Shown here: positions 8,574-18,387 of the stretch, in pieces
Position numbering within the stretch: the first letter of the stretch is position 1
How the letters are laid out: each line of letters starts with the position of its first letter
Assembly: GCF_036170895.1 (NCBI RefSeq)
Contig: NZ_CP108036.1
Coordinates: forward strand, 3,596,001-3,660,000
Direction: 5' to 3'
DNA from: Streptomyces erythrochromogenes
GTDB lineage: Bacteria; Actinomycetota; Actinomycetes; Streptomycetales; Streptomycetaceae
Length of the DNA: 64,000 nt
The notes under the pieces: generated by a model
Databases searched by the model: none
Told to the model about the DNA's origin: nothing
Seen by the model: the letters and a program-made list of their open reading frames with translations, nothing else
Position numbers and translations under genes: made by a program

Positions 8574-9334
8574 GCCCGACCCGGGCAGACACCCGGACCG
8601 GCCCCGGCGCTGCGGCGCACGCCGCGCCGCCCGGGGCGCGGCTCGCGCTGCGCGGCGTACGGCTCGGGCACCGCGGGAACGCGGTGCTCGACGGGGTCGA
8701 CCTGACGGTCGAGCCCGGGGAGGTGCTCGCCGTCGTGGGCCCGTCCGGCTGCGGCAAGTCCACGCTGCTGCGCACCCTCGCGGGGCTGCTGGCGCCGCTC
8801 GACGGCGCGGTGGAACAGGACGGCGCCCCGGTGCGCGGCCCGGACGCCGGCCGGGCGCTGGTCTTCCAGGACGACGCCCTGCTCCCCTGGCGGACGGTCC
8901 GGGCCAACGTCGAACTCCCGCTCGCCATCCGCGGGAACGCCCGGGCTCCCCGGCGCCGTACCGCCGGGGAGTGGCTGGAGCGCGTGGGTCTGGCCGGACA
9001 CGCGCACAAGCTCCCGCACCAGCTCTCCGGCGGGCAGCGCCAGCGCGTCCAGCTGGCCCGCGCGCTCGCCGCGCGCCCCCGGGCCGTCCTCATGGACGAG
9101 CCCTTCGGCGCGCTGGACGCCCAGACCCGCGCCGAGATGCAGGACCTCCTCGTGGAGGTTCTCGCGGGCACCGGCGCGACCGTCGTCTTCGTCACGCACG
9201 ACGTGGACGAGGCGCTGTTCCTCGGGGACCGCGTCGCCCTGCTCGGTACCGGCGCGGTGGTGCCCGTACCGGCGCCGCGGGACCGGGCCGCCTCGCACGC
9301 CGGACTCCGGCAGCAGATCATCAACTCACTCTGA
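8570..9334 (+). CDS. ABC transporter ATP-binding protein (sulfonate/nitrate type)
   Basis: A 254-residue ATPase subunit. Walker A is GPSGCGKST, the Q-loop is VFQDDALLPW (typical of the SsuB/TauB/NrtD group), the signature is LSGGQRQRVQLARAL, Walker B is AVLMDEPFGALD and the switch is VTHDVDEA. The first 25 residues are a variable Ala/Pro-rich extension. The start codon overlaps the permease stop (ATGA). It energises import through the permease encoded upstream. The flavoprotein gene starts 11 bp after its stop. Confidence 0.92.
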   Translation: MSPTRADTRTGPGAAAHAAPPGARLALRGVRLGHRGNAVLDGVDLTVEPGEVLAVVGPSGCGKSTLLRTLAGLLAPLDGAVEQDGAPVRGPDAGRALVFQDDALLPWRTVRANVELPLAIRGNARAPRRRTAGEWLERVGLAGHAHKLPHQLSGGQRQRVQLARALAARPRAVLMDEPFGALDAQTRAEMQDLLVEVLAGTGATVVFVTHDVDEALFLGDRVALLGTGAVVPVPAPRDRAASHAGLRQQIINSL

Positions 9335-9345
9335 AGGGCCGCACC

Positions 9346-12081
9346 ATGGACATCCCCGCGATCGGCGACGCCGAGGAAATCTCCTGCGACGTCCTCGTCA
9401 TCGGCGGCGGCACCGCCGGCACGATGGCGGCGCTGACCGCCGCCGAGCGCGGGGCGCGCGTGCTGCTGCTGGAGAAGGCGCACGTCCGCCACTCCGGCGC
9501 CCTCGCCATGGGCATGGACGGGGTCAACAACGCGGTCGTCCCCGGCCGCGCCGAGCCGGACGACTACGTCGCCGAGATCACCCGCGCCAACGACGGCGTC
9601 GTCGACCAGTCCACGGTGCGGCAGACGGCCACCCGCGGCTTCGCGATGGTGCAGCGCCTGGAGTCGTACGGGGTGAAGTTCGAGAAGGACGAGCACGGCG
9701 AGTACGCGGTGCGCCAGGTCCACCGGTCGGGCTCGTACGTGCTGCCCATGCCGGAGGGCAAGGACGTCAAGAAGGTCCTCTACCGGCAGCTGCGGCGCCG
9801 CGAGATGCGCGAGCTGATCCGGATCGAGAACCGGGTGATGCCGGTGCGGGTCCTCACCGCGCCCGACGACGGCCGGGCGATCGGCGCGGCCGCTTTCAAC
9901 ACCCGCACCGGCGCGTTCGTGACCGTGCGCGCCGGGGCGGTGGTCCTGGCCACCGGCCCCTGCGGGCGGCTCGGGCTACCGGCGTCGGGCTACCTGTACG
10001 GCACGTACGAGAACCCGACGAACGCCGGTGACGGCTACGCCATGGCCTACCACGCGGGCGCCGCGCTGACCGGTATCGAGTGCTTCCAGATCAACCCGCT
10101 GATCAAGGACTACAACGGTCCGGCGTGCGCGTACGTCGCGAACCCGTTCGGCGGCTACCAGGTCAACCGGCACGGCGAGCGGTTCGTGGACTCCGACTAC
10201 TGGTCGGGGCAGATGATGGCGGAGTTCGCAGCCGAACTCGCCTCCGACCGGGGCCCGGTGTTCCTGAAGCTCAGCCACCTGCCGGAGGAGTCCGTGGCCT
10301 CCCTCGAATCGATCCTGCACACCACGGAGCGGCCGACCCGCGGCACCTTCCACGCGAACCGCGGCCACGACTACCGCACCCACGACATCGAGATGCACAT
10401 CTCGGAGATCGGCCTGTGCGGCGGGCACTCGGCCTCGGGCGTCCGCGTCGACGACCACGCCCGCACCACCGTCCCGCGGCTGTACGCGGCCGGTGACCTG
10501 GCCTCCGTACCGCACAACTACATGATCGGCGCCTTCGTCTTCGGCGATCTGGCGGGCGCGGACGCCGCCCGGTACTCCCCGTACGAGGGCGAGCTGCCCG
10601 CCGGCCAGCTGGCGGCCGCGCACGAGCTGGTCTACCGGCCGCTGCGCCATCCGGACGGGCCGCCGCAACCGCAGGTGGAGTACAAGCTGCGGCGGTTCGT
10701 GAACGACTACGTGGCCCCGCCGAAGACGGGCGCGAAGCTGTCCCTCGCCGTGGAGGCCTTCGACCGGATGGCCGGCGAGATCGAGGAGATGGGCGCCACC
10801 ACCGCGCACGAGCTGATGCGGTGCGCGGAGGTGTCCTTCATCCGGGACTGCGCGGAGATGGCCGCCCGGGCCTCGCTGGCCCGGACGGAGTCGCGCTGGG
10901 GTCTCTACCACGAGCGGACCGACCATCCGCAGCGGGACGACGCGGGCTGGCTGCACCACCTGGACCTGCGCAAGTCGGCGTCGGGGGCGATGGAGTTCAC
11001 CGCGCGGCCGGTGGAGCCGTACCTGGTGCCGGTGGACGGGTTCACCCCCGTGGGCGGCCCCGAGCGGCACCTGGGCGAGGTCGAACTGGTGCCGGTGGCG
11101 ACGGCCGGTCCCCGGCGTACGCCTCCGGCGGCGCGGGCGGGCTCGGCGGCCGCGGCGACGTCCGCCGGAACCACCGCGGCCGCCGCCGGGACTGCCGGGA
11201 CTGCCGTCGGCTCCTCGCCGCGGATCCTCGAACTCCTCGCGCTCGCCGAGGAGTCCCCGGACCTCACCGCCCTGCACCCGTACCTGACCGACGCGGATCC
11301 GGCCGTGCGGGGCGCCGCGGTGGCCACGCTCGGCGAGACCGTGCCGGCCGGCGCCGGACCGGCGCTGGCGGCCCGGCTCGCGGACGGCGACCCCGCGGTA
11401 CGGGCCGCCGCCGCGGGGGCGCTGCGGGAGCTGCTGGAGGTCCTGCCGGGCGATCCCGGCCTGGCGGCCGGGCTGCGGGCGGCCCTCGCGGTGCCGGACC
11501 CGGCGGTGCGCGCGGCCGCGCTCGAAGCGCTGCGGGCGCTGCGGCTCGGGGACGCCGGGCTGTACGCGGCCGCGCTCGCGGACGCCGAGGTGGACGTACG
11601 GATCCATGCGGTGCGGGGTCTGGTGTCCGTGGACGCGGCGACGGAGCTGGCCGCGGCCGCCGGGGACCCGGCCCGCGAGGTCAGGGTGGCCGTCGCCAAG
11701 GGCCTGGCCGCGGTGCGCGATCCGGCGCCGGCGCCGCTGGACCCGCTGCTCTCGGACGCCGACCCGCTGGTGCGGGGTGCGGCGCTGGGCGCGCTGGCCT
11801 CGGTCGGCTGCCCGGACGGCTACGCCCGTACCGCGGTGGCGGCCCTGGCCGATCCGGCCTGGCAGGTGCGCGCGGGGGCGGCGGCCGGGCTGTCGGCGGC
11901 CGCCGCGGGGACGGCCGTACCGGCCCTGGCGACGGCCTTGGCCGACGCCGACGCGGACGTCCGCAAGGCGGCGGTGCTGGCGCTGCTGGCCCACCGGGAA
12001 TCGGGGGAGGCCCGGGCGGCCCTCGCCACGGCGGTCGCCGACCCCGACGCGGACGTCCGGGCGTACGCGGCCCGCGCCTGA
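9346..12081 (+). CDS. AprA-like FAD-dependent oxidoreductase with C-terminal HEAT repeats
   Basis: A 911-residue protein. Residues 1-590 belong to the fumarate reductase/succinate dehydrogenase/APS reductase flavoprotein superfamily. The FAD dinucleotide motif is VIGGGTAGTMAA (18-29), and the second FAD contact is VPRLYAAGD. The capping domain and C-terminal region, including ESRWGLYHERTDHP (about 514-527), resemble adenylylsulfate reductase subunit A more than fumarate reductase. The HxPSxA-type flavinylation motif of Sdh was not seen. An Ala/Gly/Thr linker (about 590-625) leads to at least eight HEAT-like repeats (626-911; DADPAVRGAAVATLGE is one). With the upstream ferredoxin it probably forms an AprBA-like complex. 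Substrate unknown. Confidence 0.8.
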   Translation: MDIPAIGDAEEISCDVLVIGGGTAGTMAALTAAERGARVLLLEKAHVRHSGALAMGMDGVNNAVVPGRAEPDDYVAEITRANDGVVDQSTVRQTATRGFAMVQRLESYGVKFEKDEHGEYAVRQVHRSGSYVLPMPEGKDVKKVLYRQLRRREMRELIRIENRVMPVRVLTAPDDGRAIGAAAFNTRTGAFVTVRAGAVVLATGPCGRLGLPASGYLYGTYENPTNAGDGYAMAYHAGAALTGIECFQINPLIKDYNGPACAYVANPFGGYQVNRHGERFVDSDYWSGQMMAEFAAELASDRGPVFLKLSHLPEESVASLESILHTTERPTRGTFHANRGHDYRTHDIEMHISEIGLCGGHSASGVRVDDHARTTVPRLYAAGDLASVPHNYMIGAFVFGDLAGADAARYSPYEGELPAGQLAAAHELVYRPLRHPDGPPQPQVEYKLRRFVNDYVAPPKTGAKLSLAVEAFDRMAGEIEEMGATTAHELMRCAEVSFIRDCAEMAARASLARTESRWGLYHERTDHPQRDDAGWLHHLDLRKSASGAMEFTARPVEPYLVPVDGFTPVGGPERHLGEVELVPVATAGPRRTPPAARAGSAAAATSAGTTAAAAGTAGTAVGSSPRILELLALAEESPDLTALHPYLTDADPAVRGAAVATLGETVPAGAGPALAARLADGDPAVRAAAAGALRELLEVLPGDPGLAAGLRAALAVPDPAVRAAALEALRALRLGDAGLYAAALADAEVDVRIHAVRGLVSVDAATELAAAAGDPAREVRVAVAKGLAAVRDPAPAPLDPLLSDADPLVRGAALGALASVGCPDGYARTAVAALADPAWQVRAGAAAGLSAAAAGTAVPALATALADADADVRKAAVLALLAHRESGEARAALATAVADPDADVRAYAARA

Positions 12082-12208
12082 CCGGCGGGCCCGGCGGGCC
12101 CCGGGCCCCCGTTCGGAGGCGCGCCGCGTGCGGCGCGCGGGGCGGGCCGGGATGGTGGACGGACGCGGGAACCCGTACCCCGTACCCCCACCGCGAGGAG
12201 CCGCCGCC

Positions 12209-12820
12209 ATGACCGTACGCAGCCTGAGGACCCTCGTCACCTGCGCGGCCGCCGTGTCGCTCGGCCTGACCGCCGTGGCCCCGGCCCACGGGGTCGAGGG
12301 GCCCGCGCCCGACCCGCACAACGCGAAGGCCATGCGGGACATGGCGACGGCGATCGCGGCGACCGCCAAGTACGCGGACGAGCGGCAGGCCATCAGGGAC
12401 GGGTACGTCCCGAAGGGCGAGGAGTGCATGACGAACCCGTTCGGGGTGGGCGCCATGAACTACCACTACGTCAAGCAGGCCAACTGGGGTTCGAAGGACC
12501 CCGCGAGGCCCACCGCGCTCCTCTACAGCCGGGAGAAGGACAGGAACGGCCGCCGCCGGCTGGAGACCGTGGAGTGGATGTCCACCGACCGGGACCAGGA
12601 CCTGAAGACCGCCGACGACCGGCCGAGCATGTTCGGCCTGCCCTTCGACGGCCCCATGCCGGGCCACTGGGCGGGCATGCCCAAGCACTACGACCTGCAC
12701 ATGTGGGCGTACAAGAAGAACCCGGCCGGCCGCTTCCACAACTGGAACCCGGCCCTGACCTGCCCGAAGAAGGCCCCCACCCCGGGCAAGCCGGCCGCCG
12801 CCCACGCGCACGGCCACTAG
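12209..12820 (+). CDS. Secreted protein of unknown function, His-rich C terminus
   Basis: 203 residues with a Sec-type signal peptide (MTVRSLRTLVTCAAAVSLG, cleavage near APAHG-VEG). The mature part has the features GEECMTNPFGVGAMNYHYVK, a GLPFDGPMPGHWAGMPKHYD stretch and a WAYKKNPAGRFHNWNP end. I know this pattern only as an unannotated actinobacterial secreted family. Histidines cluster in the centre (HYV, GHW, KHYDLHMW) and at the C terminus (AHAHGH), which suggests metal binding but does not prove it. Two cysteines could form a disulfide. The gene lies 127 bp after the flavoprotein gene, so cotranscription is possible but uncertain. Confidence 0.75.
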   Translation: MTVRSLRTLVTCAAAVSLGLTAVAPAHGVEGPAPDPHNAKAMRDMATAIAATAKYADERQAIRDGYVPKGEECMTNPFGVGAMNYHYVKQANWGSKDPARPTALLYSREKDRNGRRRLETVEWMSTDRDQDLKTADDRPSMFGLPFDGPMPGHWAGMPKHYDLHMWAYKKNPAGRFHNWNPALTCPKKAPTPGKPAAAHAHGH

Positions 12821-12860
12821 GCCGTGCGCGCGGTAGGGCGCGGGCGCCCCGAGTGATGCC

Positions 12861-12895
12861 ACAGGGCCCGGCCCCCCGAAGGGGCCGGGCCCTGT
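12861..12895. terminator. Bidirectional terminator between the secreted-protein gene and nuoN
   Basis: Perfect 15-bp stem, 12861-12875 with 12881-12895 (ACAGGGCCCGGCCCC and its complement), and a 5-base loop. It lies between two convergent stops (12820 plus, 12913 minus), so it can end both transcripts, including the 14-gene nuo mRNA. Confidence 0.8.
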
Positions 12896-12912
12896 CGCGT
12901 GCGGCGGACCGG

Positions 12913-14568
12913 TCAGCGGACGAAGGTGCTCGCCTGTCCCGCCAGTTCCAGGAAGTACTGCGGCGCCAGGCCCAGTACCAGGGTGACCGCGACGCCCACC
13001 GCGATGGTCGTCATCGTCAGCGGCGAGGGGACGGCCACCGTCGGGCCGTCGGCCTTCGGCTCGCTGAAGAACATCAGGACGATCACCCGGATGTAGAAGA
13101 ACGCGGCGATCGCGGACGACAGGACACCGATCACGACCAGCGCTCCGGCGCCGCCCTCCGCCGCCGCGCTGAACACGGCGAACTTGCCCGTGAAGCCGGA
13201 CGTCAGCGGGATGCCGGCGAAGGCGAGCAGGAACACCGCGAAGACGGCCGCGGTCAGCGGCGAACGCCGGCCCAGACCCGCCCACTTGGACAGGTGCGTC
13301 GCCTCTCCGCCCGCGTCGCGCACCAGCGTGACCACCGCGAACGCGCCGATCGTCACGAAGGAGTAGGCGAGCAGGTAGAAGAGGACGGACTGGACGCCCT
13401 CCTCCGAGGTCGCGATCACACCGGCCAGGATGAAGCCGGCGTGCGCGACGGAGGAGTACGCCAGGAGCCGCTTGACGTCCGTCTGGGTCACGGCGATCAC
13501 CGCGCCCGCCAGCATCGTGACGATGGCGACCGCCCACATCACCGGACGCCAGTCCCAGCGCAGGCCCGGCAGGACCACGTACAGCAGTCGCAGCAGGGCG
13601 CCGAACGCGGCCACCTTCGTCGCCGCCGCCATGAAGCCGGTGACCGGGGTGGGGGCGCCCTGGTAGACGTCCGGGGTCCACATGTGGAAGGGGACCGCAC
13701 CGACCTTGAAGAGCAGGCCCGTCATGATCAGCGCACCGCCCATGAGCAGCAGCACGTCGTTGCCCATGGTGCCGGCCAGCGCCGGGTCGATCTTCGTGAT
13801 CGTGCCGTCGACCACGTCGGCGATCACCGCGTACGACACGGAGCCCGCGTAGCCGTAGAGCAGCGCGATGCCGAAGAGGAGGAAGGCGGAGGAGAAGGCG
13901 CCCAGCAGGAAGTACTTCACCGCGGCCTCCTGCGACATCAGCCGCTGGCGGCGGGCGACGGCGCAGAGCAGGTACAGCGGGAGGGAGAAGACCTCCAGGG
14001 CGACGAACAGCGTCAGCAGGTCGTTGGCCGCCGGGAAGATCAGCATTCCGGCGATCGCGAACAGGGCCAGCGGGAAGACCTCGGTGGTGGTGAACCCCGC
14101 CTTGACCGCTGCCTTCTCGCTGTCGCTGCCCGGTACCGACGCTGCCTGGGCGGCGAAGGAGTCCACCCGGTTGCCGTGCGCGGCCGGGTCCAGGCGCCGC
14201 TCGGCGAAGGTGAAGACCGCGACGACCGACGCCAGCAGGATGGTGCCCTGCAGGAAGAGCGCGGGGCCGTCCACGGCGATGGCGCCCATAGCGGCGATGT
14301 GCGCCTTCGTCGAGCCGTACCCGCCGGCCGCGAGGCCGACCACCGCGGCGAAGGCCGAGGCCAGCGCGGCGAAGGCGAGGAAAACCTGGACGTAGTAGCG
14401 GGACTTGCGGGGCACGAAGGCCTCCACGAGGATCCCGACGACCGCCGCGCCCACCACGATCAGCGTGGGAGCGAGCTGCGCGTACTCGATGACCGGCGCC
14501 GGGATCCGGCCGGCCGGCGTGTCGGCCGCCAGTGTCCACAGGCTGTGGGCGGAAGTCAGTGTGCTCAC
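12913..14568 (-). CDS. nuoN: NADH-quinone oxidoreductase subunit N
   Basis: A 551-residue antiporter-like membrane subunit of complex I, one of three Mrp-type proton channels. It has about 14 TM helices. Key elements are KYFLLGAFSSAFLLFG, the TM7 lysine region GLLFKVGAVPFHMWTPDVYQGAPTP, and TKVAAFG plus VKRLLAYSSVAHAGF, typical of the family. The GTG start at 14568 overlaps the nuoM stop by 4 bp. It is the last gene of the operon, followed by a strong hairpin. A hydrophilic segment (about 115-150) before TM4 is longer than in E. coli NuoN, which is common in actinobacteria. Confidence 0.97.
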   Translation of the reverse strand: MSTLTSAHSLWTLAADTPAGRIPAPVIEYAQLAPTLIVVGAAVVGILVEAFVPRKSRYYVQVFLAFAALASAFAAVVGLAAGGYGSTKAHIAAMGAIAVDGPALFLQGTILLASVVAVFTFAERRLDPAAHGNRVDSFAAQAASVPGSDSEKAAVKAGFTTTEVFPLALFAIAGMLIFPAANDLLTLFVALEVFSLPLYLLCAVARRQRLMSQEAAVKYFLLGAFSSAFLLFGIALLYGYAGSVSYAVIADVVDGTITKIDPALAGTMGNDVLLLMGGALIMTGLLFKVGAVPFHMWTPDVYQGAPTPVTGFMAAATKVAAFGALLRLLYVVLPGLRWDWRPVMWAVAIVTMLAGAVIAVTQTDVKRLLAYSSVAHAGFILAGVIATSEEGVQSVLFYLLAYSFVTIGAFAVVTLVRDAGGEATHLSKWAGLGRRSPLTAAVFAVFLLAFAGIPLTSGFTGKFAVFSAAAEGGAGALVVIGVLSSAIAAFFYIRVIVLMFFSEPKADGPTVAVPSPLTMTTIAVGVAVTLVLGLAPQYFLELAGQASTFVR

Positions 14569-16181
14569 TTCGCCTCCTCCCCGTTCTTGGCTTCGACGGC
14601 GACCTCGGGCTTCGGGTCCGTCTGCTTCACGTCCGACATGGTGTGCTCCACCGCCGGGTTGACGATGTCGGTGAGGACCTTCGGGTAGACGCCCAGCCCG
14701 ATCAGCAGCGCGATCAGCGGGGCGACCACCAGGACCTCGCGCAGGTGCAGGTCCGGCATCGTGCGGACCTCCTCCTTCACGGGCCCGGTCATCGTGCGCT
14801 GGTAGAGCACGAGCGTGTAGAGCGCGGCCAGCACGATGCCGACGGTGGCGATGATCCCGACGACCGGGTAGCGGGCGAACGTGCCCACCAGGACCAGGAA
14901 CTCGCTGACGAAGGGCGCGAGGCCCGGCAGCGAGAGCGTGGCGAGGCCGCCGATCAGGAAGGTCCCGGCGAGGACCGGGGCCACCTTCTGGACGCCGCCG
15001 TAGTCGGCGATGAGCCGCGAGCCGCGCCTCGAGATCAGGAAGCCGGCCACCAGCATGAGCGCCGCCGTCGACAGGCCGTGGTTGACCATGTAGAGGGTGG
15101 CACCGGACTGGCCCTGGGAGGTCATCGCGAAGATGCCCAGGATGATGAAGCCGAAGTGCGAGATGGAGGCGTAGGCCACCAGCCGCTTGATGTCCCGCTG
15201 GCCGACGGCCACCAGCGCCCCGTAGACGATGCTGATCAGGGCCAGGACGAGGATCACCGGCGTGGCCCACTTGCTGGCGTCGGGGAAGAGCCCGAGGCAG
15301 AAGCGGAGCATCGCGAAGGTGCCGACCTTGTCGACGACCGCGGTGATCAGGACGGCGACCGGGGCGGTGGACTCGCCCATCGCGTTCGGCAGCCAGGTGT
15401 GCAGCGGCCACAGCGGTGCCTTCACTGCGAACGCGAAGAAGAAGCCGAGGAACAGCAGCCGCTCGGTGTTGGTCGCCATGTCCAGGGTGCCGGCGGCGCG
15501 GGCGGCGGTGATCTCCTGGAGCGAGAAGTTCCCCGCGACCACGTACAGGCCGATGACGGCGGCCAGCATGATCAGGCCGCCGACCAGGTTGTAGAGGAGG
15601 AACTTGACCGCCGCGTAGCTGCGCTGCGCGGCCGCGTTCTCGTCGCTGCCCGAGTGGGCCCGGTCCCCGAAGCCGCCGATGAGGAAGTACATCGGGATGA
15701 GCATGGCTTCGAAGAAGATGTAGAAGAGGAAGACGTCGGTGGCCTCGAAGGAGATGATCACCATCGCCTCGACCATCAGGATCAGGGCGAAGAAGCCCTG
15801 GGTCGGGCGCCAGCGCGAGGGCTGCCACGTGGCGGAGCCGCTCGTGGGCTCTGCCAGCGGGTCGGCGTCGTGCCAGCCGGCCGCGATCACGAAGGGGATC
15901 AGGAGCGCGGTGAGTCCGATGAGGACGACGCCGATCCCGTCCACGCCCAGTTCGTAGCGGACGCCGAAGTCGGCGATCCAGGGACGGGATTCGGTGAGCT
16001 GGTAGCGGTCGCCACCGGGTTCGAAGCGGACCGCGACGAGCACGGCCAGGGCCAGTGTCACCAGCGAGAAGAACAGCGCGAGCCACTTGGCGGCGGTCCG
16101 GCGGGCGGCCGGGACGGCCGCCGTGAGGATCGCGCCGACCGCGGGCACCGCGGCCGTGACCGTCAGAAGCGGGAAGTCCAT
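14565..16181 (-). CDS. nuoM: NADH-quinone oxidoreductase subunit M
   Basis: A 538-residue proton-pumping antiporter-like subunit. Family motifs include ELGVDGIGVVLIGLTALLIP, the TM5 Glu in LIPMYFLIGGFGDR, the TM7 Lys in AFAVKAPLWPLHTWLPNA, and DIKRLVAYASISHFGFIILG. About 14 TM helices are expected. The C-terminal 25 residues are charged. One base separates it from nuoL, and its stop overlaps nuoN, so translation is coupled along the operon. Confidence 0.97.
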   Translation of the reverse strand: MDFPLLTVTAAVPAVGAILTAAVPAARRTAAKWLALFFSLVTLALAVLVAVRFEPGGDRYQLTESRPWIADFGVRYELGVDGIGVVLIGLTALLIPFVIAAGWHDADPLAEPTSGSATWQPSRWRPTQGFFALILMVEAMVIISFEATDVFLFYIFFEAMLIPMYFLIGGFGDRAHSGSDENAAAQRSYAAVKFLLYNLVGGLIMLAAVIGLYVVAGNFSLQEITAARAAGTLDMATNTERLLFLGFFFAFAVKAPLWPLHTWLPNAMGESTAPVAVLITAVVDKVGTFAMLRFCLGLFPDASKWATPVILVLALISIVYGALVAVGQRDIKRLVAYASISHFGFIILGIFAMTSQGQSGATLYMVNHGLSTAALMLVAGFLISRRGSRLIADYGGVQKVAPVLAGTFLIGGLATLSLPGLAPFVSEFLVLVGTFARYPVVGIIATVGIVLAALYTLVLYQRTMTGPVKEEVRTMPDLHLREVLVVAPLIALLIGLGVYPKVLTDIVNPAVEHTMSDVKQTDPKPEVAVEAKNGEEAK

Positions 16182-16182
16182 G

Positions 16183-18078
16183 TCACACCGCCCTCATCAG
16201 CAGGGTCGCGGCGATGAGGATCGCCGTGCCCCCGAACATCGAGACCGCGTAGCTGCGGGCGTAGCCGTTCTGCAGCTTGCGCAGGCGGCCCGAGAGCCCG
16301 CCGACCGAGGCGGCCGTCCCGTTGACCACCCCGTCGACCACGCTGTGGTCGAGGTACACGAGCGAGCGGGTCAGGTGCTCCCCGCCGCGCACCAGCACGA
16401 CGTGGTTGAAGTCGTCCTGGTACAGGTCGCGGCGGGCCGCCCGGGTGAGGAAGGAGCCGCGCGGGGCGACGACCGGAACGGGCCGCTTGCCGTACATCGC
16501 CCAGGCGATGCCGACTCCGACGAGCAGCATCACCATGGTGGCCGCGGTGACCGTCATGGCGCTGACCGGCGGGTTGCCGTGCGAGTAGCCCGTGACGGGC
16601 TCCAGCCACTTCAGGAAGCGCTCGCCGATCTCGAAGAAGGCGCCGGCGAAGACCGACCCGAAGGCGAGGATGACCATCGGGATGGTCATGGACTTCGGGG
16701 ACTCGTGCGGGTGCGGCTCGTGGCCGTCCGCGTCCGGCTGCCAGCGCTTGTCGCCGAAGAAGGTGAGGAGCATGACGCGGGTCATGTAGAAGGCGGTGAT
16801 GCCGGCGCCCAGCAGGGTGACCCCGCCGAGGATCCAGCCCTCGGTGCCGCCCTTCGCGAAGGCCGCCTCGATGATCATGTCCTTGGAGAAGAAGCCTGAC
16901 AGGCCCGGGAAGCCGATGATCGCCAGGTAGCCGAGGCCGAAGGTGACGAAGGTGACCGGCATGTACTTTCGCAGGCCCCCGTACCTGCGCATGTCGACCT
17001 CGTCGTTCATCCCGTGCATCACGGAACCGGCGCCGAGGAAGAGGCCGGCCTTGAAGAAGCCGTGCGTCACCAGGTGCATGATCGCGAAGACGTAGCCGAT
17101 GGGGCCGAGGCCCGCGGCGAGGATCATGTAGCCGATCTGCGACATCGTCGAGCCCGCCAGGGCCTTCTTGATGTCGTCCTTCGCGCAACCGACGATCGCA
17201 CCGAAGAGCAGCGTGACCGCGCCGACGACGGTGACCACCAGTTGGGCGTCGGGCGCCGCGTTGAAGATCGCCGCCGAGCGGACGATCAGGTAGACGCCGG
17301 CCGTCACCATGGTGGCCGCGTGGATCAGGGCCGAGACCGGCGTCGGGCCCTCCATCGCGTCCCCGAGCCAGGACTGCAGCGGGACCTGCGCCGACTTGCC
17401 GCAGGCGGCCAGCAGCAGCATCAGGCCGATCGCCGTGAGCGTGCCCTCGGACGTCTCGCCCACCGCGCCGAACAGGGGCGTGAAGGCGAAGGTCCCGAAG
17501 GTGGTGAACATCAGCATGATCGCGATCGACAGGCCCATGTCGCCGACGCGGTTGACCAGGAAGGCCTTCTTCGCGGCCGTGGCCGCGCTGGGCTTGTGCT
17601 GCCAGAAGCCGATCAGCAGGTACGAGGCGAGGCCCACGCCCTCCCAGCCGAAGTACAGCAGCAGGTAGTTGTCGGCGAGGACCAGCAGCAGCATGGCCGC
17701 GACGAACAGGTTCAGGTAGCCGAAGAAGCGGCGGCGGCGCTCGTCGTGCTCCATGTACCCGATCGAGTACACGTGGATGAGGGTGCCGACGCCCGAGATC
17801 AGCAGGACGAAGGTCATCGACAGCTGGTCCAGCTGGAACGCCATGTCCGCCTGGAAGCCCTCGACGGGGATCCAGGTGTACAGGTTCTGGGTCAGCGTCC
17901 GGTCGTCGGCGCTGCGCCCCAGCATGTCGGCGAAGAGCACGACGCCGATCCCGAAGGAGACGGCCGCGAGCAGGGTGCCGATCCAGTGGCCGGTCTTGTC
18001 GAGGCGCCGGCCGCCGCAGAGCAGCACCACCGCTCCGAGCAGGGGCGCCGCGATCAGCAGCGCAATCAGGTTCTCCAC
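16183..18078 (-). CDS. nuoL: NADH-quinone oxidoreductase subunit L
   Basis: A 631-residue distal antiporter-like subunit with the long C-terminal lateral helix. Motifs include [41 protein letters not shown] (with the conserved TM5 Glu), the Lys in [21 protein letters not shown], and [18 protein letters not shown]. The start is a GTG at 18078, 9 bp after nuoK. It pumps protons at the tip of the membrane arm. Confidence 0.97.
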   Translation of the reverse strand: MENLIALLIAAPLLGAVVLLCGGRRLDKTGHWIGTLLAAVSFGIGVVLFADMLGRSADDRTLTQNLYTWIPVEGFQADMAFQLDQLSMTFVLLISGVGTLIHVYSIGYMEHDERRRRFFGYLNLFVAAMLLLVLADNYLLLYFGWEGVGLASYLLIGFWQHKPSAATAAKKAFLVNRVGDMGLSIAIMLMFTTFGTFAFTPLFGAVGETSEGTLTAIGLMLLLAACGKSAQVPLQSWLGDAMEGPTPVSALIHAATMVTAGVYLIVRSAAIFNAAPDAQLVVTVVGAVTLLFGAIVGCAKDDIKKALAGSTMSQIGYMILAAGLGPIGYVFAIMHLVTHGFFKAGLFLGAGSVMHGMNDEVDMRRYGGLRKYMPVTFVTFGLGYLAIIGFPGLSGFFSKDMIIEAAFAKGGTEGWILGGVTLLGAGITAFYMTRVMLLTFFGDKRWQPDADGHEPHPHESPKSMTIPMVILAFGSVFAGAFFEIGERFLKWLEPVTGYSHGNPPVSAMTVTAATMVMLLVGVGIAWAMYGKRPVPVVAPRGSFLTRAARRDLYQDDFNHVVLVRGGEHLTRSLVYLDHSVVDGVVNGTAASVGGLSGRLRKLQNGYARSYAVSMFGGTAILIAATLLMRAV

Positions 18079-18087
18079 AGCGACCCC

Positions 18088-18387
18088 TTACAGCTTCATC
18101 AGGCTGGCGTCGTCGACCGAGGCCGAGTGGCGGGTACGGAACAGCGACACGATGATCGCCAGGCCGACCACGACCTCCGCGGCGGCGACGACCATCGTGA
18201 AGAAGGCGATGATCTGGCCGTCGAGGTTGCCGTGCATCCGGGAGAACGCGACGAAGGCGAGGTTGCAGGCGTTGAGCATCAGCTCGACGCACATGAACAG
18301 CACGATCGCGTTCTTGCGGATCAGCACCCCGGTGGCGCCGATCGTGAACAGCAGGGCCGCCAGGTACAGGTAGTTGACCGGATTCAC
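18088..18387 (-). CDS. nuoK: NADH-quinone oxidoreductase subunit K
   Basis: A 99-residue subunit with three TM helices. The two conserved proton-path glutamates are in [12 protein letters not shown] (TM2) and [11 protein letters not shown] (TM3). It begins [14 protein letters not shown] and overlaps the end of nuoJ by 4 bp. Length and motifs are standard. Confidence 0.97.
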   Translation of the reverse strand: MNPVNYLYLAALLFTIGATGVLIRKNAIVLFMCVELMLNACNLAFVAFSRMHGNLDGQIIAFFTMVVAAAEVVVGLAIIVSLFRTRHSASVDDASLMKL

